From Monocercomonoides exilis (taxonomy: Eukaryota > Preaxostyla > Oxymonadida > Polymastigidae): a stretch of DNA of 64,000 nucleotides. Numbering within the stretch: position 1 is the first letter of the stretch; each line of letters starts with the position of its first letter. Below are positions 60,444 to 64,000 of this stretch, piece by piece. The notes under the pieces were generated by a model. The model did not search any database. It saw only the letters and a program-made list of their open reading frames with translations, and was not told the origin of the DNA. The position numbers and the translations under genes are program-made. Location: contig LSRY02000014.1 of assembly GCA_001643675.2 (NCBI GenBank), positions 746,501 through 810,500 of the forward strand, read 5' to 3'.

Positions 60444-61394
60444 TTATTCTTCAACAATTTCTTTTAAAATATCGATTAAATTGTTAACTCCAAATAGATA
60501 TCCATCATCTTCGTGCTCAACAATCGATCCTTCGGTTTTTTCGAAGACGTGCTGCAAATCTATCATTTTCACAATTGGTCGTTGAGGAATTCGCAAAGGC
60601 TCATCAATTAATTCTCCTTTCTGTGAATTTGGCAATCCATCAAATGCAATAAATAAGCTGCTTGAATAAAAATTGAATCTATGAGATAATTCTCCTGAAA
60701 GAAATCCAGAAAATGAAGATAATTGCGCTATAACATCCTGTATAACATCTTTTCGAATCTTTTCATATTCTTTTCGTTGTTGCATTTCTTCCTTTGAATA
60801 TTGGGGAATAACAGTTTGTTTTAAATGCGTTGAGGAAGAAGATTCAAGCGTCTTTGAAAAGGTGGAAAAAAATGTTCGGAAAGCATCTTTAATTTTGTCT
60901 TTTGTATTCAAATTTGCGCCAAATGATTTTGGAAATGAAACAAATTGCCCTAAAATAGGATCATATTTCTGGGGGAAATTTAAATAAATAAATATAAATC
61001 ATCAAGTTCAGACTTTCATTCCAACAATTCTCAAGCCAAGTGTAGCTCCAGTTGTAGATAATGATTTTTGGCTTTGTATCCGCTTTTTTTCTTCAGAGGC
61101 ATCGGGAGCAAAGGGTTTTGTTCCCATTTTAACATCCAATGCACAAGGAAATGTGTAATTTGCAACAAGATTTTCCATTTTTAAATATAGCTTTTCTCCA
61201 TGTTTTTGAGTCCCAAAAAAATGAGGAAGGAATGGAAGATAATCCTTGCAATTGCTTTGAAAAAATTCATAATTTCCAAGTTCTTGAGATATCGGAGGAA
61301 TATACTTAAGCAAAATACGTTTGTCATCTCCAACAAACATTGAATCGGGATGCCCACCAACTTGCGATGATAATTCAGTCAATTCTGATGCCAT
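60444..61394 (-). CDS. Inositol polyphosphate kinase (IPMK/IP6K family)
   Basis: Kinase that phosphorylates inositol phosphates, acting in the nucleus or cytosol. Two exons, 61014-61394 and 60444-60968, join across a 45-nt intron in phase 0 to give 301 residues. The inositol-binding signature PxxxDxKxG appears as PCALDVKMG at residues 83-91. A KSLSTTGATLGLRIVGMK block follows, which is typical of the family after the signature. Later SSSLFIAFDG corresponds to the SSLL motif and KMIDLQHV to the catalytic MIDFAH motif, here with Leu-Gln for Phe-Ala. The protein ends DDGYLFGVNNLIDILKEI, also typical. Length is close to plant and protist IPMK enzymes. Whether it makes IP4, IP5 or IP6/IP7 cannot be told. 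It starts 108 bp from the divergent MINDY gene. Confidence 0.87.
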
Positions 61395-61502
61395 AAATCA
61401 AAAATATAAAAATATAAGAGCTGCTCGCCAAAAATCAAAATCGTTGTTGGAATAAATAATTTGATGATCAAACAACCCAATAACATGATAATAAAGAAAT
61501 AA
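61395..61502. promoter_or_regulatory. Probable bidirectional promoter, IPK / MINDY
   Basis: The start codons of the two divergent genes are 108 bp apart, and the gap is A/T-rich. The shared promoter is inferred from spacing. Confidence 0.35.
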
Positions 61503-64000
61503 ATGAATTCAGAACGGGGGGATACATTGGTTGAAATTCTTGCAGACTCGTTGGTTCGAGAATATCTTAGTAGAAATAGCATGAAAATGACATTAAAGTA
61601 TTTTGAAGCAGAACGGCCTCGGACAAAATCATCTATTTCGACTCGAAAAGAACTGTGCGATGAACTTTCAATTACAAGAGAAATGAAGCAGAATAAAGTC
61701 AAACGTTTATTTTTTAAATTCCCCAATTTGTTTTATATGAATTTAAAAAATTCTTCTTTATGATTATTCATTGATTTAAAATATTAATTAGCACATCCTT
61801 TTTTGACAATTCTTGAAGTGTTATTGGAGACATTTCTTGTTAAAAGTTTGCAATCCGTTGAATTTTAATGTTTTTTACCCTTTATTTTGCTTGTCATTCA
61901 ATCATTGTGCAGGAACAGAATCACAAAATAATTTCTCTGTTAAACAATCTTCAGTTGACAAGAAATATAACTCGACATCTTCTCTAAGATCATCATCTCC
62001 GTCTCCGTCTGGTTATAGCTACAATACAAGTGAATCATCTCCTGCTCTCCGCCGTACTCCAAAACGACTTTCATCAACAAAAGTTCAGTCTTTTTCTCAA
62101 TCGCTTTCAATTACACCAACGCAAGTGTACTACTCCCAATCATCAAACGAAGAAGCTGATACAGCATCCATTGGAGTTACACAAGCATTACCTCCAATTT
62201 CTTCGATACCCAGTATAATGACAACTCCAAGACTTACAGCCACTTATGCTCCTTCCACTGATTCTGTTTCATCATCATTATCATATAAAAGTATGACAAG
62301 AAGAAATGATTTTGAACAAAAACTTCCTCTGAAAAAGACTGAGAAGAAAGGAAATAAAGGGAAAAAAACGAAAGATGAGCAAGGAACAAGAGAAACCACA
62401 TGTAGGAAAGTTAGAGAAATGAAAGAAAGCAGAAACGAAGAAAGTGATGAAGAAAGCAATGAAGAAGACGAAGAAGTGAGGCGGATTAGAGCGAAGCAAG
62501 CGACGTCAGCTCGGATTGCACTGAACAGTTCAGAAGACTTTGTCCAGCCGCCTCTGATTCCGTCTTATCCATCGTTTGCCGGTAGGCCGGATGATATTGA
62601 CAGCAGCAGCGAAGAGGCAGACAGAGAAATAGCTCAAATACGCCGCAATGCATCGTCACTGGGAGGAGCCAGAGGCAATGACAATCGTCTGGAAGCACGC
62701 TCGCAATATTGTGGAGGAGAGCACATGAGCGGGACACGAGAAGAAAGAGAAGGAGGCAAAGAGAAAGAGGCGAAATACTGTTCGGGAAATAGCGAGGAGG
62801 AAGGAAGAGAGAAAGAAAGATACCCAGATTCCGGTTCAGATTCATATGATGAAATGCTTCCGCCTAGAAACGAGTTAGGGAGAGGCTCCAGCAAAGCATT
62901 GATTATCACTCAGCTGCACTGGACAGACAGAACACCCACAGCAATGGGGAAGCGTATCAGAACAGGAAAGAAGAGGAAAAACGACAGGAAAAAGAAAAAT
63001 GCACATTCAAAAACAAATAAAGAGACAGAAGAAGATGAGAACCAACAACACGTGCCTGAAGCAAGCTCAAGTGATGAGAGTTCAGATGTTTATGAAGCAG
63101 ATGACGAAGATGACACAGACAGCAGAGCAAGCGAAGAGGAATACAAAAGCAGTCAAATGAAGAGCAGCAGCAAAGGAGCGCTTTCAAGTGACGAAAGCAG
63201 CGAAGGCGATAGCGCTGTTTGCAAGTCGAGTCTTTTGGAAGGAGGCCGAAAGATATTTCACAAGCCTCCTAAGGGAGTTCCCAATGAGCATATTGAGACA
63301 GCCCAGCAGATGCAGGCGAGTGGGAGAATGAGCTCGATGAAAAGGATAAGAGTGGGAAATGAGAGAGAGCGATGCAGCAGCGGAATTGGATTCTACAACG
63401 ACAACAGAAAGAGAGAAGAAGGGAACTTTGTAGAGGTTGATATGGATGATGATGATGACTATGGAGTCAATGATGAAAGATATGCATCATCGCTCTTCCA
63501 TCAGCCCGAGCTTGGACGAACAAGAAGCCATGATCTGTCTTTCATTGACCGGCAAAGTTCAACTGGAAGGCCGCCAACCTCTGCATCTCGTCTGGGCATA
63601 CGGACGATGTCTTCTCTCGGATTCAGCACATCTCCGACAGCAACATCAGCCACATCGTCGATGCTGCTGCCGGCGCACACACTGCAGCGCATCCAGCAGC
63701 TACTCTTTGGAAGAATCCGCTCAGCGTTTCCAGCGTCGTGGATGCAGGGCTTTGTATTTGACTCGCCAGATGGCCCGTACTCGTTCTGCCTGGTGCAGGA
63801 GACAGAAGGCGCATCGGATGTGATGGCAGCTGTCCAGGCACATCTCGTCTACTTCGCATTCCACGACGAAGAAGGCATCGAAGAAAGGATGAGCAAGACG
63901 AGGAAGCAGACTGGCGGGTTTTCGGTGCCTGACAATTTGTTAATTCCTTCACCTCAAGCCACTTCTCCTTCTTCCACTTCACCAGCTGCTATGACACTAT
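61503..64000 (+). CDS. MINDY-3/4-like protein, catalytic Cys replaced (partial)
   Basis: Member of the MINDY family of K48-specific deubiquitinases; it runs off the right edge. Exons are 61503-61704, 61792-61845 and 61913-64000+, with introns of 87 and 67 nt. Residues 1-80 are LisH-like and match MINDY-4: LVREYLSRNSMKMTLKYFEA, then RPRTKSSISTRKELCDEL and KPHPFLTILEVLLE. A long charged Ser/Glu/Lys-rich region spans ~120-640. The catalytic domain starts near 650: LQRIQQLLFGRIRSAFPASW, FVFDSPDGPYSFCLVQ, then ETEGASDVMAAVQAH. In active MINDY enzymes this last block reads GGPCGVLAAVQ. Here the Cys position is Ser (TCG at 63814-63816) and the preceding Pro is Ala, so the enzyme is predicted inactive. 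The rest of the domain, including the catalytic His, lies outside the window. Confidence 0.85.

Overview
The window is nuclear DNA of a microbial eukaryote. Nearly every gene is broken by short GT-AG introns, most 42-90 nt long, whose 5' ends often read GTTTG or GTATG. The proteins are rich in serine homopolymers, genes are densely packed, and TAA, TAG and TGA all act as stops. The content (a Giardia-like class II fructose-bisphosphate aldolase, a flavodoxin-ferredoxin protein of anaerobic type, a giant beta-helix receptor with a degenerate kinase tail, APC/C and nucleolar genes) fits an anaerobic metamonad. An oxymonad such as Monocercomonoides is my best guess. The lineage is inference; I ran no search.

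Layout. 1-2.9 kb: partial coiled-coil gene, proteasome alpha (PSMA4) and a RAB6-like GTPase, the last two divergent. 2.9-7.5 kb: gene-poor DNA with a MITE-like inverted repeat and a 2.5-kb pogo/Tigger-like transposon that has 42-bp perfect terminal inverted repeats and a spliced transposase. 7.5-17.3 kb: a coiled-coil/Ser-rich protein, a tail-anchored flavodoxin-ferredoxin protein, a probable APC5 and AATF/BFR2. 17.4-28.1 kb: a 3,508-residue Ser-rich protein of unknown identity. 28.6-37.4 kb: an eIF4B/4H-like RRM-RGG protein, a 1,741-residue protein with a CBM48/AMPK-type domain, and a NOP58-like gene with frame breaks. 38-45 kb: a USP12/46-like deubiquitinase with microsatellite-filled introns, alpha-tubulin and a TCD-type (t6A dehydratase) E1-like enzyme. 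44.9-46.5 kb: a decayed relative of the first transposon. 47.7-56.7 kb: a single-exon gene for a roughly 3,000-residue membrane protein with a pseudokinase tail. 57.5-64 kb: aldolase, a metallophosphoesterase, an inositol phosphate kinase, and a MINDY-type deubiquitinase running off the window whose catalytic cysteine reads as serine.

The genes form no single pathway. They are mostly housekeeping functions (proteolysis and ubiquitin, ribosome biogenesis, translation, vesicle traffic, cytoskeleton, glycolysis, phosphoinositides). Many sit as divergent pairs with only 49-253 bp between start codons, so shared bidirectional promoters are likely. Exon joins below were worked out by hand. For the genes given exon lists, the joins keep one open frame and the exon lengths sum to whole codons; the NOP58-like gene is the exception.

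Most noteworthy: the Cys-to-Ser MINDY protein, the RAB6 with altered guanine-specificity motifs, the tail-anchored flavodoxin-ferredoxin protein, the beta-helix receptor with five Cys modules and a broken kinase lobe, and the transposon family marked by paired CCCGGG motifs 19 bp apart.
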